In this document: positions 28,376 through 37,486 of the stretch, piece after piece
Layout of the letters: each line of letters starts with the position of its first letter
How positions within the stretch are numbered: the first letter of the stretch is position 1
DNA from: Cellulomonas taurus
Lineage (GTDB): Bacteria; Actinomycetota; Actinomycetes; Actinomycetales; Cellulomonadaceae
Assembly: GCF_012931845.1 (NCBI RefSeq)
Contig: NZ_CP051884.1
Span: 2,356,001-2,420,000 of the forward strand
Direction of reading: 5' to 3'
DNA length: 64,000 nucleotides
Translations under genes and position numbers: made by a program
The notes under the pieces: generated by a model
The model's input: the letters and a program-made list of their open reading frames with translations, nothing else
Databases searched by the model: none
What the model was told of the DNA's origin: nothing

Positions 28376-29197
28376 TCACGCCAGGCGCAAGGCGTCCCGG
28401 GGCTCGACGGCACTGACCTCGGGTCCGAGGAACCGGCGGGCCAGCCGCTGGAAGGGTTCCGGGTCGCCGGTGGCCAGGAAGCGGTGCTGCGGCGGGCCGG
28501 CGGCCGGATCACGCTCGAGGTCGTGGGCGACCAGGGTGCGGTAGACGTCCTTGGCGGTCTCCTCCGCCGAGGACACCAGCGTGACGCCCTCGCCCATGAC
28601 GTAGGAGATCACGCCGGTGAGCAGCGGGTAGTGCGTGCAGCCGAGCACCAGGGTGTCCACCCCGGCCTCCTTGACCGGCCGCAGGTAGTCGTCGGCGACG
28701 GTGAGCAGCTCCGGCCCGGAGGTGATCCCGGCCTCGACGAACTCCACGAACCGGGGGCAGGCCTGCGTGGTCAGCTCGATCCCGGGGGCGACGGCGAAGG
28801 CGTCGTCGTAGGAGCGCGACTCCACGGTGGTCTTGGTGGCGATGACGCCGATCCTGCCGTTCCTGGTCGCGGCGACGGCACGCCGGGCGGCGGGCAGGAT
28901 CACCTCGACCACCGGCAGGCCACGGCGCAGGGTGTACCGCTCGCGGGCGTCGCGCAGCACCGCCGAGGAGGCCGAGTTGCAGGCGATCACCAGCATCTTC
29001 ACCCCGGCGTCCACCAGGTCGTCCATCACCTCGAGGGCGTGCGCCCGGACGGCCGCCAACGGCTTGGGACCGTAGGGCGAGTTCAGGGTGTCACCGATGT
29101 AGAGCACCGACTCCTGGGGCATCTGGTCGAGGATGGCTCGGGCGTTGGTCAGACCACCGACCCCGGAGTCGAAGATGCCGATCGGAGCGTTGTTCAC
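28376..29197 (-). CDS. murI: Glutamate racemase
   Basis: This 273-residue enzyme converts L- to D-glutamate for peptidoglycan. Both catalytic cysteines are in their motifs: [11 protein letters not shown] and [11 protein letters not shown]. The N-terminal [16 protein letters not shown] holds the catalytic Asp/Ser. I take GTG 29197, five bases after the DUF2017 stop, over a longer start that would overlap that gene. The gene is part of the conserved clpS-DUF2017-murI order. Confidence 0.95.
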   Translation of the reverse strand: MNNAPIGIFDSGVGGLTNARAILDQMPQESVLYIGDTLNSPYGPKPLAAVRAHALEVMDDLVDAGVKMLVIACNSASSAVLRDARERYTLRRGLPVVEVILPAARRAVAATRNGRIGVIATKTTVESRSYDDAFAVAPGIELTTQACPRFVEFVEAGITSGPELLTVADDYLRPVKEAGVDTLVLGCTHYPLLTGVISYVMGEGVTLVSSAEETAKDVYRTLVAHDLERDPAAGPPQHRFLATGDPEPFQRLARRFLGPEVSAVEPRDALRLA

Positions 29198-29202
29198 GAC
29201 GT

Positions 29203-29775
29203 TCAGGGTAGTCCCGCCAGCAGGCAGGCCATCAGCGTCTCCTGCCACCAGCCGAGCGCGAGGTAGATCGACCCGAGGTACTGGCGGGCGGGTTCGCCGT
29301 CCCCGGCGACCAGCTCGTCCTCCAGCTCCTCGCCGGACTCGTCGTCGACGATCCCCAGCCGTTCGCCCAGCACCAGGCGCACGTCGGTCAGGGTCGCCGC
29401 CAGCCGGTGGGCATCGCTGCGCGGCACCCGGATCGGGCCGTCGGCGGTGAACAGCCGGTACAGCGCGGCGAGTCGCTCGATCTTCTCCTGGCGCAGGTCG
29501 TCCTCGGTCAATCGCCGGAACTCGGCGGTCAGCTCGGCGTCCTCGCGGGAGGCGTCCGGCAACAGGCGATGCACCGCCGGGTCGTCCGGCGCCGGGATCG
29601 GGTCCAGTCGCAGCCGGAAGCCGACCGGTTCGGTGTCCGGGTCCTCGGTGCGGTCCTCCAGACGTCCGGCGCCGAGCAGTTCGGCGACATCGGCCACCAC
29701 GGAGGCGAAGACCTCCCGCTCGTCGGCGTCGGCGTCCGCGACCAGGTCCTCGCCGTCGATCCGGAATCCGCGCAT
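29203..29775 (-). CDS. DUF2017 family protein
   Basis: This 190-residue, acidic protein matches DUF2017, an actinobacterial family always near clpS and murI. It begins [21 protein letters not shown] and contains [29 protein letters not shown] and LGERLGI, then [19 protein letters not shown] 29775 shares one base with the clpS stop, so the two are coupled. It may help ClpS substrate delivery, but no function is established. Confidence 0.85.
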   Translation of the reverse strand: MRGFRIDGEDLVADADADEREVFASVVADVAELLGAGRLEDRTEDPDTEPVGFRLRLDPIPAPDDPAVHRLLPDASREDAELTAEFRRLTEDDLRQEKIERLAALYRLFTADGPIRVPRSDAHRLAATLTDVRLVLGERLGIVDDESGEELEDELVAGDGEPARQYLGSIYLALGWWQETLMACLLAGLP

Positions 29776-30080
29776 CAGGCAGTCCCCTGGTCGCTCTTCT
29801 GCAGGGTCGCCCACAGGCCGAAGGAGTGCATGGCCTGCACGTCGATCTCCATCTTCTCCCGGTTGCCGGACGACACCGCCGACCAGCCCTCCTCGTGCAC
29901 CTGGAGCATCAGCGTGGTGGCCTTCTCCTCCGAGTACCCGAAGTAGCTGCGGAAGACGTAGGTCACGTAGGACATCAGGTTGACCGGGTCGTTCCAGACG
30001 ATGGTGACCCAGACGTCGTCCAGTGCGGACGCCTCCTGGGTCAGCTCCTCCGGGGCCAGCTCGACAGACACGCCGTCCAT
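29775..30080 (-). CDS. clpS: ClpS, ClpP protease adaptor
   Basis: This 101-residue protein delivers N-degron substrates to ClpC/ClpA-ClpP. It has the ClpS core: [21 protein letters not shown] with the N-end-rule binding site, [18 protein letters not shown], and [18 protein letters not shown]. The N-terminus is short, as in actinobacteria. ATG 30080 is only 24 bases from the divergent pncB start, so the two promoters must overlap. Confidence 0.95.
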   Translation of the reverse strand: MDGVSVELAPEELTQEASALDDVWVTIVWNDPVNLMSYVTYVFRSYFGYSEEKATTLMLQVHEEGWSAVSSGNREKMEIDVQAMHSFGLWATLQKSDQGTA

Positions 30081-30092
30081 GCTAGGTGCGCA

Positions 30093-30098
30093 TACGGT
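30093..30098 (+). promoter_or_regulatory. -10 box of pncB
   Basis: TACGGT ends six bases before the pncB ATG, inside the 24-base clpS/pncB gap. No ribosome-binding site is present. Confidence 0.5.
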
Positions 30099-30104
30099 GT
30101 CCGC

Positions 30105-31427
30105 ATGACGTCGACTGCCCTGCTCACCGACCGGTACGAGCTGACCATGCTGCAGGCCGCCCTGGCCGACGGCACCGCCGACCGGCGCTGCGTCTTCGAG
30201 GTGTTCACCCGCCGCCTGCCCGCCGGTCGCCGCTACGCGGTGCTGGCCGGGACCGGCCGGGTGTTGGAGTCCCTGGCGGACTTCCGGTTCGGCCCGGAGG
30301 AACTGGACTGGCTGGCCGAGAACCGGGTGGTGGACGACCGGACGGTGGAGTGGCTGGCCGACTACCGGTTCACCGGCTCGATCCGGGGCTACGCGGAGGG
30401 TGAGATGTTCTTCCCGTCCTCCCCCGTGCTCACCGTCGAGGGCAGCTTCGCCGAGGCGGTGCTGCTGGAGACCCTGATCCTGTCCATCCTGAACTACGAC
30501 TCCGCGATCGCCTCGGCCGCCTCCCGGATGACCAGTGCGGCGATCGGTCGTCCGGTGCTGGAGATGGGCGCACGGCGCGCGCACGAGGACGCCGCGGTCG
30601 CCGCTGCCCGGGCCGCCGTGGTCGCCGGATTCGCCGGGACGTCCAACCTGGAGGCGGGCCGCCGGTACGGGTTGCCCACCATCGGCACCGCCGCCCACGC
30701 CTTCACCCTGCTGCACGACGACGAGGAGCAGGCGTTCGCCGCCCAGGTCGCCGCGTCCGGCCCGGGGACCACCCTGCTGGTGGACACCTACGACGTGCGC
30801 CGTGGGGTCGAGCGGGCGGTGGCGGCCGCCGGGCCCGAGCTGGGCGCCGTACGGCTGGACTCCGGCGACCTCGGGGTGCTGGCACAAGAGGTGCGGGCGC
30901 AGCTCGACGCGCTGGGCAACCCGGACACCCGGATCACCGTGACCTCGGATCTGGACGAGTACGCGATCGCCGCCCTGGCCGTCGCCCCGGTCGACTCCTA
31001 CGGGGTGGGCACCTCCCTGGTGACCGGCTCCGGCGCACCGACCTGCGGGATGGTCTACAAACTGGTCGCCCGGGAGGGTCGCTCCGGCGCCCTGGAACCG
31101 GTGGCGAAGGCATCGACTTCGAAGACCTCGGTCGGTGGGCGCAAGACGGCTGCCCGGCGGCTCGACGACGACGGGCGTGCGGTGGCCGAGGTCGTGGTCA
31201 GCGGGGACGACGACGCGGTGCGCTCCTGGAGCCCGGACAGCGACGACCTGCGCGGCCTGGTCGAACCGCTGGTGCTGGAGGGCGTGGTGCAGGACGGCTG
31301 GACCGGCGCCGAGGGCGTCCGGCGCGCCGCCGCCCGGCATGCCGCCTCGCGGGACGAGCTGCCCCGGGGTGCCCGCCGACTGTCGGCGGACGAGGCGGCG
31401 CTGCCCACGGTGACCCTGACCGTCTGA
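30105..31427 (+). CDS. pncB: Nicotinate phosphoribosyltransferase
   Basis: This 440-residue enzyme makes nicotinate mononucleotide from nicotinate and PRPP for NAD salvage. It has [15 protein letters not shown] at the start, [62 protein letters not shown] and [13 protein letters not shown], all family marks. ATG 30105 is six bases from TACGGT, so it may be leaderless. Its coding region is antisense to a long, false open frame that extends from clpS. Confidence 0.95.
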   Translation: MTSTALLTDRYELTMLQAALADGTADRRCVFEVFTRRLPAGRRYAVLAGTGRVLESLADFRFGPEELDWLAENRVVDDRTVEWLADYRFTGSIRGYAEGEMFFPSSPVLTVEGSFAEAVLLETLILSILNYDSAIASAASRMTSAAIGRPVLEMGARRAHEDAAVAAARAAVVAGFAGTSNLEAGRRYGLPTIGTAAHAFTLLHDDEEQAFAAQVAASGPGTTLLVDTYDVRRGVERAVAAAGPELGAVRLDSGDLGVLAQEVRAQLDALGNPDTRITVTSDLDEYAIAALAVAPVDSYGVGTSLVTGSGAPTCGMVYKLVAREGRSGALEPVAKASTSKTSVGGRKTAARRLDDDGRAVAEVVVSGDDDAVRSWSPDSDDLRGLVEPLVLEGVVQDGWTGAEGVRRAAARHAASRDELPRGARRLSADEAALPTVTLTV

Positions 31428-31570
31428 CCCGTCCGGCGCCTCGCCCGCCCGGTGCCCGGTGCCCGGTGCCCAGCGTCGCGCGTCCGGCTCGTCGCGTCCC
31501 TGCGCCCCTGCGCCCGGCGCCCCGCGCCTGGTACCGCGCCCCGCGCACCCCGCGTGTCCCGCGTGTCCCG

Positions 31571-31645
31571 CCCGAGGTCGGCACTTTCGGCCCGAGTTCG
31601 CGAACTCAGCTGCCGAGATCGAGGCGGAAGTGCCGAAGTCGACGC
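31571..31645. repeat. R20 repeat pair in inverted arrangement, gene-free stretch 31428-31729
   Basis: Within the 302-base gap, a unit GTCGGCACTTTCGGCCCGAG (31577-31596) faces an inverted unit AAGTGCCGAAGTCGAC (31628-31643). Before it (31440-31560) are short GC-rich repeats such as GGTGCCC three times and CGCGTGTCC twice. No gene is seen until the terminator at 31683. Confidence 0.65.
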
Positions 31646-31682
31646 ACCCGCCCGGCCTCGACCGTGGGGGGTGCGGACATGA

Positions 31683-31718
31683 CGAAGGGCGGCACCCCGT
31701 GAGGGATGCCGCCCTTCG
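31683..31718. terminator. Terminator between pncB and the small membrane gene
   Basis: A 12-bp stem (31683-31694 with 31707-31718, CGAAGGGCGGCA) with a 12-base loop stands next to the stop of the minus-strand gene and downstream of pncB. Confidence 0.75.
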
Positions 31719-31729
31719 ACTCGGACGGG

Positions 31730-31885
31730 TCAGACCCGGTTCTTGCCCCGGCGCAGCAGCCCCAGAATCGCGCTGATGACGACGATGGCAATGCCGACGT
31801 ACAGCAGGAACTTCGCGGCCTCGACCGCGACGCCGAGCACGAGCAGCACAACACCGATGATGATGAGGATCAGCCAAGCGGGCAT
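31730..31885 (-). CDS. Small two-TM membrane protein (51 aa)
   Basis: The 51-residue product consists of two hydrophobic segments, [20 protein letters not shown] and [18 protein letters not shown], and a basic tail RRGKNRV. Such hydrophobic miniproteins are common near actinobacterial stress or helicase genes; their role is unknown. ATG 31885 follows GAAGGGA. A terminator (31683-31718) closes the gene. Confidence 0.7.
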   Translation of the reverse strand: MPAWLILIIIGVVLLVLGVAVEAAKFLLYVGIAIVVISAILGLLRRGKNRV

Positions 31886-31993
31886 GGTGGTCCCTTCGTC
31901 CGTAATCGCTGCCCCGACCGCTGTTCGGTCAGGGCCTCTCCACGTCGAAGACTGTGACACGACTGAGCGAGGTCGGCATGTCGAGCAGCGGTT

Positions 31994-33793
31994 TCACTTC
32001 TTCCCGACGAACCAGCCGCGCAGCATCCCGATCCGTTTGGTCAGCTGATCCGGGTCGGCCAGCGGCACCTCCGGACCACCGCAGCGGCGGCGCAGCTCCG
32101 CGTGCACCTGGGCGTGCGGCTGTCCGCTCTTGCGCGACCAGGCGCCGACCAGCTGGGCCAGTTCCTTGCGCAGCTCGGCCTGCTTGCGGTGATCCATCTC
32201 CGCTCGCTCGGCGGCGACATCCGCGGTGCGCTTCTTGCCCTTCTGCTGATCGGCCTGGCGCTGCCGGAGCAGGGTCGTCACCTGGTCGGCGTCCAGCAGG
32301 CCGGGCAGCCCGAGGAAGTCGAGCTCCTCCTCCGATCCGACGTCCGCGCCGGTGCCGAACTCGCCGCCGTCGAACAGCACCCGGTCGAAGGACGCCTGGG
32401 CCTCCAGCATCTCGAAGGACCCCTGCAGGGCGTCCGACCCCTTCTCCTCTCGATTCGCCGCGACGATCAGGGAGTCCTCGGGGTTGTAGCCCTCGCCCTG
32501 CTCCTCGGCGGTTTTCGGTCGGTCCAGGGCGTGGTCGCGCTCGACCTCCATCGCGTTGGCCAGGGTCAGCAGCGGGGTGACCGACGGCAGGAACACCGAC
32601 GCCGTCTCCCCGCGCTTACGCGCCCGCACGAACCGGCCGATCGCCTGCGCGAAGAACAGCGGCGTCGAGGCACTGGTGGCGTAGACGCCCACCGCGAGCC
32701 GGGGCACGTCCACCCCCTCGGAGACCATCCGGACGGCGACCAACCAGCGCGAGTCGGAGTCGGAGAACTCGTCGATCCGGGCACTGGCACCCTCGTCGTC
32801 GGAGAGCACCACGGTCGGTGACTGGCCGGTGATCCGGGCCAGGTGACCGGCGTAGGCGCGCGCGTCGGTCTGATCGGTCGCGATCACCATCGCCCCGGCG
32901 TCCGGCACGCTGCGGCGCACCTCGGTCAGGCGACGGTCGGCGGCGGCGAGCACCGACGGGATCCACTCGCCGTTCGGGTCCAGCGCCGTCCGCCACGCCT
33001 GCGCGGTCAGGTCCTTGGTCAGCGGCTCACCGAGCCGGGCCGAGACCTCGTCGCCGGCCTTGGTGCGCCACCGCATCGAGCCGGAGTAGGTGAGGAACAG
33101 CACCGGGCGCACCACGTGATCGCGCAGCGCCTCGGCATAGCCGTAGGTGTAGTCGGCCTTGGAGCGCCGGATGCCGTCGGCGTCCCGCTCGTACTGCACG
33201 AACGGGATCGCGGCGGTGTCGCTGCGGAAGGGCGTGCCGGTCAGCGCGAGCCGCCGCGCTGCCCCGTCAAATGCCTCGTAGACGGCGTCGCCCCAGGACA
33301 GCGCGTCGCCGCCGTGGTGCACCTCGTCCAGGATCACCAGCGTCGGCGCCGCGGTGGTCCGTGCCGCGTGCAGCGCGGGTTTGCTGGCCACCTGAGCGTA
33401 GGTCAGCGCCACGCCGTCGAAGCCGTGGCCGTGCCGACCCTGGGCGTTCTTGAAGTTCGGGTCCAGGGTGATGCCGACCCGGGCCGCCGCATCCGCCCAC
33501 TGGTGCTTGAGGTGCTCGGTCGGTGCGACCACCGTCACCCGTCGCACCACCCGGGCCTGCAACAGCTCGGTGGCGATCCGCAGCGCGAAGGTCGTCTTGC
33601 CGGCACCCGGGGTCGCCACCGCGAGGAAGTCCCGCGGTGAGGTCGCCAGGTACTGGTCCAGGGCCTCCGCCTGCCAGGCACGCAGCTTGCCCGCCGTCCC
33701 CCACGGCGCACGGCCGGGGAACGCCGGCGGCAGATTCGATGCCGCGGACGTCGAGGCGTGGGTGGTGGGGACGGAGGCGCGGTCCTGGGTCAC
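31994..33793 (-). CDS. DEAD/DEAH-box helicase (SSL2-like)
   Basis: This 599-residue superfamily 2 helicase has a Q-like LRAWQAEAL (near 38-45), Walker A ATPGAGKTT (60-68), DEVHH (156-160), LTGTPFRSD, and QAIGRFVR in the C-terminal RecA domain. An extended, charged C-terminus (about 480-599) carries a predicted coiled coil (QRQADQQKGKKRTADV). The family is conserved in actinobacteria next to DUF3039, overlapping by four bases here. The role in DNA or RNA processing is not established. Confidence 0.88.
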   Translation of the reverse strand: MTQDRASVPTTHASTSAASNLPPAFPGRAPWGTAGKLRAWQAEALDQYLATSPRDFLAVATPGAGKTTFALRIATELLQARVVRRVTVVAPTEHLKHQWADAAARVGITLDPNFKNAQGRHGHGFDGVALTYAQVASKPALHAARTTAAPTLVILDEVHHGGDALSWGDAVYEAFDGAARRLALTGTPFRSDTAAIPFVQYERDADGIRRSKADYTYGYAEALRDHVVRPVLFLTYSGSMRWRTKAGDEVSARLGEPLTKDLTAQAWRTALDPNGEWIPSVLAAADRRLTEVRRSVPDAGAMVIATDQTDARAYAGHLARITGQSPTVVLSDDEGASARIDEFSDSDSRWLVAVRMVSEGVDVPRLAVGVYATSASTPLFFAQAIGRFVRARKRGETASVFLPSVTPLLTLANAMEVERDHALDRPKTAEEQGEGYNPEDSLIVAANREEKGSDALQGSFEMLEAQASFDRVLFDGGEFGTGADVGSEEELDFLGLPGLLDADQVTTLLRQRQADQQKGKKRTADVAAERAEMDHRKQAELRKELAQLVGAWSRKSGQPHAQVHAELRRRCGGPEVPLADPDQLTKRIGMLRGWFVGKK

Positions 33794-34176
33794 TTGCCGC
33801 CGGAGCCGTCGCCGGAGCCCTTGCCGCGGCCGAAGCCCCAGCGTCGCCCGCCACCGCCCTTGCTGGAGTCGTCACCGTCCTGCGGCTCGCGCAGCCCGTC
33901 GTAGATCTCCTGGCAGACCGGGCAGACCGGGAACTTCTTCGGGTCGCGGCCCGGCACCCACACCTTGCCGCAGAGCGCGATCACCGGATTGCCGGAGATC
34001 GCGGACTCCATGATCTTCTCCTTGCGCACGTAGTGCGCGAAACGCTCGTGGTCGCCCGGCTCGACCTGCTCGTTCAGCTCGGTGCGTTCCAGCAGGCCGG
34101 TGGAGGTGCCCCCATCGGGGTCGGAGGCCCGATCCGGGCCGGTGCTGGGGTCGCTCGGCGGCAGGGGCTCACTCAT
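33790..34176 (-). CDS. DUF3039 family protein, putative zinc binder
   Basis: This 128-residue protein has an N-terminal variable region (about 1-30) and a conserved core RTELNEQVEPGDHERFAHYV, followed by CGKVWVPGRDPKKFPVCPVC with Cys69, Cys85 and Cys88, which probably bind zinc with His43 or His48. The tail is a Gly/Arg/Lys-rich, nucleic-acid-like stretch. Four-base overlap with the helicase suggests the two act together. ATG 34176 lies seven bases after TAGAAT. Function unknown. Confidence 0.88.
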   Translation of the reverse strand: MSEPLPPSDPSTGPDRASDPDGGTSTGLLERTELNEQVEPGDHERFAHYVRKEKIMESAISGNPVIALCGKVWVPGRDPKKFPVCPVCQEIYDGLREPQDGDDSSKGGGGRRWGFGRGKGSGDGSGGK

Positions 34177-34183
34177 GGCGACG

Positions 34184-34189
34184 ATTCTA
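34184..34189 (-). promoter_or_regulatory. -10 box of the DUF3039-helicase operon
   Basis: TAGAAT on the minus strand ends seven bases before the ATG at 34176. It is close to consensus and there is no RBS. Confidence 0.55.
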
Positions 34190-34232
34190 CGTCGGGGGGT
34201 CGGACAGTCGCCTCGCCCCGCCCCACCGAAGG

Positions 34233-34312
34233 CGGCAGTCCGCGCCCGACATCGGCACTTCGCCGCCGAGTTCGGCAGTCCGCGCCCGAGTTCGGCAGTT
34301 CGCCGGGTCAAC
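34233..34312. repeat. R20 array, four units
   Basis: Four consecutive 20-base units (34233-34252, 34253-34272, 34273-34292, 34293-34312) resemble CGGCAGTCCGCGCCCGAGTT. The last overlaps the stop of the AbiEi/DUF559 gene at 34308. Confidence 0.85.
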
Positions 34313-35240
34313 TGTGGCGCCAACTGCCGACGTCGCGGTTGCGCAGCTGTCGGCGGATCAGCGCTCGGGCGCGCCGACAGAGGTCGCCGGGGTCGCCGAG
34401 GTCGTCCCAGGTGACGCGGAGCAACAGCCATCCCAGCTCCACGATGGCGTCATGCCGCTCCTTCTCCCGGAAGATGATCTGCGCCGGAGACCGGCCGTCG
34501 TCGCCCTCGTACTTGAGGCGACCGTCGAACTCCACCCCGACCTTCACCGCTGGCCATCCGAGATCGATTCTGAACCGGCCACGACGGGTGTCCACGGCGA
34601 TCTGAGTGCTGATCGGCGTCAGCCTGTCCTCGATCAGATGATGTCGGGTCAGACTCTCCGCGAGAGACTCCGCGCCGGGATCAGCTCGACGTACGGTCGT
34701 CCGTGCACGCACGATGCCGCGACGGCCCGCGTTCGCCGCCACCATGCTGGTGAGCAATGCCCGGTCAGCACCCGCCCGCAAGGCCGCGTCGACGACCACC
34801 AGTGCCTCGGCGTCCGAGCACGCACACGCGCAATCCAGCGCCGTCCGCTCCAGCGTCGTCACCCGGACTCCGCGGACCGTCACGATCTCGTCGCCACGCA
34901 GGGCCAGGACGTGGCGTTTCACCCTGGGGTCGTGGCGTGCACTCCGTCGCGTCCGCTGCACGATGTGGGTCACGAGGGGGTCGCCGACCAGCGGTAGTCC
35001 CCACCAGAGGGCGGCCGACGTGTGGCTGAGCACGAACGGCGACGACAGTTGCCGTCGCAGGGCGACGATCATGGCGAGAGCGTCGTCGCAGCGCCCGTGC
35101 CAGTCGGTGGGAGCGGGTCCTTGCACGTAGGCACCGCGTCGGATGCGGTGGAGTTCGCCTCTCCGTGCGCGACGCTCCAGATGATGGCTGCGGTTCTCGC
35201 GCGCCACGAGGACCCGGCGCGCGGACGGTTCGATCGTCAT
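34308..35240 (-). CDS. AbiEi-like winged helix plus DUF559 endonuclease-like protein
   Basis: This 310-residue protein has an N-terminal AbiEi-type winged-helix region (HLERRARRGELHRIRRGAYV near 20-39, where the HTH reads a promoter in AbiE antitoxins) and a C-terminal DUF559 region (about 215-300) with RFRIDLGWPAVKVGVEFDG and REKERHDAIVELGWLLLRVT, a Vsr-like nuclease fold. No AbiEii toxin is nearby. Such solitary fusions are common in actinobacteria, with unproved roles in defence or regulation. ATG 35240 starts near a repeat array; both flanks carry R20 arrays (34233-34312 and 35411-35630). Confidence 0.82.
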   Translation of the reverse strand: MTIEPSARRVLVARENRSHHLERRARRGELHRIRRGAYVQGPAPTDWHGRCDDALAMIVALRRQLSSPFVLSHTSAALWWGLPLVGDPLVTHIVQRTRRSARHDPRVKRHVLALRGDEIVTVRGVRVTTLERTALDCACACSDAEALVVVDAALRAGADRALLTSMVAANAGRRGIVRARTTVRRADPGAESLAESLTRHHLIEDRLTPISTQIAVDTRRGRFRIDLGWPAVKVGVEFDGRLKYEGDDGRSPAQIIFREKERHDAIVELGWLLLRVTWDDLGDPGDLCRRARALIRRQLRNRDVGSWRHS

Positions 35241-35410
35241 GACCTGAGGGTCCGCCCCCACCTCGTTCGCCCGAGCGCCGTGATCTGCCGTCTGGGGACC
35301 ACCGCCACAGCGATGACCTGTGGACAGCCGAGGACCCGACCGGCACCGCGACCGTTCGGGACCGACCCCCGCGCCGAGTTCGACAGTTCGCGCCAGCGAC
35401 ACCCCGGCGA

Positions 35411-35630
35411 AGTGCCGACTTCGGGCGCGAGGAGCCGACTTCGGGCGCGGCGGGCGCACCTCGGGCGCGAAGTGCCGACTTCGGGCGCGGCGGGCGCACC
35501 TCGGGCGCGAAGTGCCGACTTCGGGCGCGGCGGGCGCACCTCGGGCGCGAAGTGCCGACTTCGGGCGCGGCGGGCGCACTTCGGGCGCGGCGTGCCGACT
35601 TCGGGCGCGGGTTGCCGACTTCGGGCCGGG
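35411..35630. repeat. R20 tandem array, 11 units, gene-free stretch 35241-35739
   Basis: Eleven back-to-back 20-base units fill this array. Type A is AGTGCCGACTTCGGGCGCGG and type B is CGGGCGCACCTCGGGCGCGA. From 35451 they alternate B-A-B-A-B-A with near-exact copies, giving a 40-bp higher period, then end in diverged copies to 35630. Degenerate units extend back to about 35371. The rest of the 499-base gap between nagB and the AbiEi/DUF559 gene shows nothing else. Confidence 0.9.
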
Positions 35631-35739
35631 CTGGGGCGTTGCGTGGGCGGCGCGGGCCGCGGCGCGGCGGGCCGGGGCCGGGGGCGGGGACACGCCGACG
35701 CCCCGCCACCCGGGGTGGGTGACGGGGCGTCGTCGCAGG

Positions 35740-36519
35740 TCAGTGCTGCCAGGCGGGCTTGCCGGAGAACGCCTCGCGGTAGTAGCTGGCCAGTTGCAGG
35801 CGACCGGCCGCCGCGTCGTCGACCAGGACGGTGACGTGCGGGTGGTGCTGCAGGATGGTCGCCGGCCACATCGCGCTGACCGGCCCCTCGGCGAGGTGGT
35901 GCACCGCCTCGGCCTTGCCCTTGCCGGTGGCCAGCAGCACCAGGTGCCGCGCCGACATGATGGTCGCCAGGCCCTGGGTCAGGCAGTGCTCGGGCACCTG
36001 GTCGATGTCGCCGTCGAAGAACCGGGCGTTGTCCTCCCGGGTCTGCCGGGTCAGGGTCTTGATCCGGGTGCGGGAGGCCAGTGACGACCCCGGCTCGTTG
36101 AAGGCGATGTGCCCGTCGGTGCCGATGCCGAGGATCTGCACGTCGACTCCGCCCGCGTCCACGATCGCTCGCTCATAGGCGGCGCAGGCGGCGGGGATGT
36201 CCTCGGCCAGACCGTCCGGGCCGTGCACGTCCGCCGGGTCGATGTCGATCCGGGAGGCGATCTCCTTCTCGATCACGTTCCGGTAGCGCTCCGGGTGATC
36301 GGCGGGCAGCCCGACGTACTCGTCCAGCATGAACGCCTTCACCCCGGCGAACGACAGGCCCTCCTCCGTGTGCCGCCGCACCAGCTCGTCGTAGACCGCC
36401 AGCGGGCTGGACCCGGTCGCCAGCCCGATCACCGGGTGCTGGGCGGTGCGGACCACCCGCTCCACGGCATCCGCCGCGAGCCGCGCCAGCTCGGGTGCCG
36501 GGGCGATGATGACCTCCAT
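35740..36519 (-). CDS. nagB: Glucosamine-6-phosphate deaminase
   Basis: This 259-residue enzyme converts glucosamine-6-phosphate to fructose-6-phosphate and ammonia. It has GLATGSSPLAVYDELVRRH, LDEYVGL (Asp66, Glu67), and IGTDGHIAFNEPGSS with catalytic Asp135, His137 and Glu142. It is the last gene of the amino-sugar operon, sharing one base with the ROK kinase stop. Its product feeds directly into glycolysis, with pgi nearby. No nagA (deacetylase) is in the window. Confidence 0.96.
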   Translation of the reverse strand: MEVIIAPAPELARLAADAVERVVRTAQHPVIGLATGSSPLAVYDELVRRHTEEGLSFAGVKAFMLDEYVGLPADHPERYRNVIEKEIASRIDIDPADVHGPDGLAEDIPAACAAYERAIVDAGGVDVQILGIGTDGHIAFNEPGSSLASRTRIKTLTRQTREDNARFFDGDIDQVPEHCLTQGLATIMSARHLVLLATGKGKAEAVHHLAEGPVSAMWPATILQHHPHVTVLVDDAAAGRLQLASYYREAFSGKPAWQH

Positions 36520-37484
36520 CAGGACTCCTTCCGTCCGACCAGTGCGGCGCCGACCGCTCCCACCGGTACTCCACGCGGCGCGAGGTCGACCCGCTCCGCC
36601 ATGCGCATCGATGCCAGGAAGCGTGACTCCCGGGCAGCGTGATCCAGCCTGGCACGAACCAGGTCCACCAGCGGGGACCCGAGCTCGCTGACACCGCCGC
36701 CGATCACGACCTGGGCGACATCGGTGGTCAGCAGCAGTACCCGCACCGCGGTGGCCACCGCCTCGGCGAACTCGGTGCGGATCGTGACCGCCGCCGGGTC
36801 GCCCGCGTCGGCCGACTCGAACAGCGCCACCGGTGCCGGCCGGTCGCCCGGTCCGGGCCAGGCGGCGAGCAGCGCCGACCCGGAGGCGTACTGCTCCAGG
36901 CAGCCGCGCTGCCCGCAGGGGCAGGGCCGTCCGCCGGGCTGGTAGACCAGGTGACCGATCTCCCCCGCCGCACCGCCGGCGCCGCGCCGCAGTCGACCGT
37001 CCAGCACCAGCCCCGCCGCCAGCCCGGTGCCGAGGGCGAGGAATGCGAGGTCGCCGCTGCCCGGACCGCGCAGGTGGGCGGCACCGAGGGCGGCCGCGTT
37101 CAGGTCGTTCTCGACCCGGACCGGCACCGGCGCCGCACCGCCGCGACCGTTCAGCCGCCGGTGCACCGCCTCGGCGACCCGCTCGGCGAGCGGGATGCCG
37201 GTCGCGATGCCCAGGTTCACCGCGTGCTCGACCCGCCCGGTGGTCGGGTCCACGATGCCGGGCAGGCCGATGCCGATGCCGGTCAGCTGGTCGGCGTGCA
37301 GGTCGGCACGGGCGAGCAGATCGGCGGCGGCGGTCGCGGCGGTGTCGACGACGGCCTCGGCCCCCCGCTCGGTGGGCAGGCGGAGCTGGTCGCCGGGGGC
37401 GCCGGTGGGGTCCAGCAGCACCGCGAGGGTCTTGGTCCCCCCGATGTCCAGCCCCACCGACCAGCCGGTGTTCTGAGGTCGCAC
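36519..37484 (-). CDS. ROK-family sugar kinase
   Basis: This 321-residue kinase has the ATP site GLDIGGTKTLAVLLD, the ROK zinc motif CPCGQRGCLEQYASG, and the catalytic-site stretch VENDLNAAALGAAH. In this operon, between the ABC permeases and nagB, it probably phosphorylates an imported amino sugar (glucosamine or N-acetylglucosamine) to its 6-phosphate. The GTG at 37484 is two bases after the permease stop. It lacks an N-terminal HTH, so it is an enzyme and not a ROK repressor. Confidence 0.88.
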   Translation of the reverse strand: MRPQNTGWSVGLDIGGTKTLAVLLDPTGAPGDQLRLPTERGAEAVVDTAATAAADLLARADLHADQLTGIGIGLPGIVDPTTGRVEHAVNLGIATGIPLAERVAEAVHRRLNGRGGAAPVPVRVENDLNAAALGAAHLRGPGSGDLAFLALGTGLAAGLVLDGRLRRGAGGAAGEIGHLVYQPGGRPCPCGQRGCLEQYASGSALLAAWPGPGDRPAPVALFESADAGDPAAVTIRTEFAEAVATAVRVLLLTTDVAQVVIGGGVSELGSPLVDLVRARLDHAARESRFLASMRMAERVDLAPRGVPVGAVGAALVGRKES

Positions 37485-37486
37485 GT

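Noticed and set aside
28376..29248. murI start at 29248
   Set aside because: It would overlap DUF2017 by 46 bases; GTG 29197 directly after that gene fits better.
29775..31877. A 700-codon minus-strand open frame extending from clpS
   Set aside because: It lies antisense to pncB, which has clear homology; only the 101-residue ClpS end is real.
35411..35630. CRISPR array
   Set aside because: Units are directly adjacent with no unique spacers and there are no cas genes.
35022..35834. Long plus- and minus-strand frames through the 35411-35630 array, coding Arg/Ala/Gly-rich repeats
   Set aside because: The open frames result from the 20-bp repeat lacking stops; they have no RBS, no promoter and no known domain.
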